This document shows positions 63,037 to 64,000 of a stretch of 64,000 bases of DNA, in pieces. A program made the translations under genes and the position numbers. Origin of the DNA: Nostoc sp. NMS8 (GTDB lineage Bacteria; Cyanobacteriota; Cyanobacteriia; Cyanobacteriales; Nostocaceae); NCBI RefSeq assembly GCF_017115045.1, contig NZ_JABXKK010000035.1:86918-150917 (forward strand), written 5' to 3'. The notes below the pieces were generated by a model. It made no database searches, was not told where the DNA came from, and saw only the letters and a program-made list of their open reading frames with translations. How positions within the stretch are numbered: the stretch's first letter is position 1; each line of letters opens with the position of its first letter.

Positions 63037-63374
63037 AGCCTCTTGTACAGGAAGTCAAGAGCAATAGCAGGTTATAGCAGCTCAACCTACAAATATTTTT
63101 AACTAGAGCGATCGCATGGGAAGAATAATTTAAGCGATCGCTTTTGTATTTAATAAATTTTGACCTCTCTCCAAACCTCTTTACTAAAAGGAGAGAGGCT
63201 TTGAGTCTTGGGGTTAGGTCTATATTAAATTCAACTACAAACCCCGTTCACGGAGTTCAAAGACTCATTAATGGAGTTCAAAGCCTCATTTATGAGTATG
63301 TATTAAAGATTCATCCGGTTTTTGGCGAGTTTTCCGTGACTCCTGATAAAATCTATTAAAGTATTTGCATTAAT
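63037..63374. other. 338-bp intergenic region downstream of pebB
   Basis: CCTCTCTCC (63164-63172) pairs with GGAGAGAGG (63190-63198), a 17-nt loop, possibly a terminator or a repeat. Two nearly identical copies of ATGGAGTTCAAAG(A/C)CTCATT follow (63250-63295). A 71-codon frame across this stretch looks spurious. Confidence 0.55.
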
Positions 63375-64000
63375 ATGCACAACCGTATATTTACTAATTT
63401 ATTGTTAATTCTATCTCTGGCTACAACACCCCAGCTTGTAGTTGCTCAAAACAATATAGAACAGCTATTTAAACAAGATGACGCTGCCGAAACAGTGGGT
63501 AACAACTCCCAAGCAGAGATGATTTGGCGTCAAGTTTTACAAGTTGAACCCAATAATGGCAAAGCTTATAACAATTTGGGGAATGCTTTGCGGCGGCAAG
63601 GAAAATTAGATGCAGCCTTAGCAGCGCACCAGAAAGCGTTACAACTCAATCCTAATGATGCTGAAGCTTACGTGGGTATAGGGAATGTGCTAAATGCTCA
63701 AGGGAAACAAGAAGAGGCGATCGCATTTCACAAGAAAGCCTTGCAACTCAACCCTAACTTTGCTACTGCTTACAATGGTCTAGGCATTGCCCTGAGTGAC
63801 CAGAAGAAATTAGATGCAGCAGTTGCCGCCTACCAAAAAGCAATTCAACTCAACCCCAACGATGCTACTGCTTACTACAATCTCGGCAATGCCCTGAGTG
63901 ACCAGAAGAAATTAGATGCAGCAGTTGCCGCCTACCAAAAAGCAATTCAACTCAACCCCAACGATGCTACTGCTTACTACAATCTCGGCAATGCCCTGAG
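63375..64000 (+). CDS. exported TPR protein (3' end outside the window)
   Basis: The frame opens at ATG 63375 and stays open to the window end (about 208 codons). A signal peptide is visible ([25 protein letters not shown]), followed by tetratricopeptide repeats of 34 residues, each of the form AYxNLGNAL...[19 protein letters not shown]. The last two complete units (63792-63893 and 63894-63995) are identical at the DNA level, so the repeat array was recently amplified. TPR proteins are protein-interaction scaffolds; no catalytic domain is visible. Confidence 0.9.
   Translation, partial: MHNRIFTNLLLILSLATTPQLVVAQNNIEQLFKQDDAAETVGNNSQAEMIWRQVLQVEPNNGKAYNNLGNALRRQGKLDAALAAHQKALQLNPNDAEAYVGIGNVLNAQGKQEEAIAFHKKALQLNPNFATAYNGLGIALSDQKKLDAAVAAYQKAIQLNPNDATAYYNLGNALSDQKKLDAAVAAYQKAIQLNPNDATAYYNLGNAL

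Noticed and set aside
63144..63359. 71-codon plus-strand frame between pebB and the TPR gene
   Set aside because: It contains a GGAGAGAGG hairpin and a short tandem repeat, with no ribosome binding site.

Overview
The window is chromosomal DNA from a filamentous, phycoerythrin-containing cyanobacterium, most likely in the Nostocales (Nostoc/Tolypothrix-like). The evidence is frequent GCGATCGC (HIP1-type) octamers, abundant heptamer-type short tandem repeats (GTCATTTGTC..., ATGACTAATGACC..., CAGTCCC...), AT-rich intergenic DNA, and genes for carbon concentration (sbtA/sbtB/periplasmic carbonic anhydrase), cyanophycin metabolism (a CphA2-type synthetase and cyanophycinase), phycobilisome linkers, phycoerythrin lyases and phycoerythrobilin synthesis.

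Layout. 0-5 kb: a partial gene, a possible terminator-ended small RNA, a hybrid-type histidine kinase core, and the divergent CCM operon sbtA-sbtB-ecaB. 5-15.5 kb: a UvrD/PcrA helicase, a membrane-anchored protein with a lectin-like domain, an ABM-domain protein, a MATE exporter, a chimeric pseudogene built from pieces of two neighbouring genes, a Uma2 protein, a secreted calcineurin-like phosphoesterase, a proline-rich membrane protein and an ATP-grasp protein. 15.5-19.8 kb: the conserved rplS / tRNA-Trp / secE-nusG-rplK-rplA-rplJ-rplL translation block with an L10 leader ahead of rplJ. 20-31 kb: two glycosyltransferases, a TauE-DUF1634 pair, an SPFH protein, and folK-Nudix-ADP-ribosylglycohydrolase. 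31-38 kb: a class A penicillin-binding protein behind a tiny coupled upstream ORF, a Psb35-like protein, a TerB-like protein, rsmB and a neutral invertase. 38-49 kb: a PspA-like coiled-coil gene overlapping a glycine-zipper/WD40/J-domain gene, a photolyase/cryptochrome split into two genes, a SulP transporter, a pentapeptide protein, a CadD-like transporter, a cyclic-nucleotide-binding protein and cobyrinate diamide synthase. 49-53 kb: cphA2, a small conserved-looking ORF, cyanophycinase and an M23 peptidase. 53.9-63 kb: phycoerythrin assembly genes: an unusual coiled-coil linker, cpeR, cpeT, cpeS, a CpeE-like linker, a HEAT-repeat protein, a second S-type lyase, and pebA-pebB. The window ends in a TPR protein that runs off the edge.

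How the genes work together. Three coherent modules stand out: inorganic carbon uptake (SbtA/SbtB/CA), nitrogen storage (CphA2 makes and CphB degrades cyanophycin), and phycoerythrin supply (PebA/PebB make the bilin, S- and T-type lyases attach it, linkers assemble rods, CpeR activates the operon).

The most unusual observations are (i) a 103-bp foldback MITE-like family in three copies, one with a clean 10-bp target duplication; (ii) a repeat that carries a Shine-Dalgarno plus a GTG start codon and sits at the start of three unrelated genes (Uma2, cpeT, pebB); (iii) dispersed repeats absorbed in frame into cobB and rsmB; (iv) the PspA-like / glycine-zipper-WD40-J pair; (v) the split photolyase; and (vi) the chimeric pseudogene. 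No CRISPR array, transposase or rRNA was seen. All calls come from reading the sequence; no database search was run.
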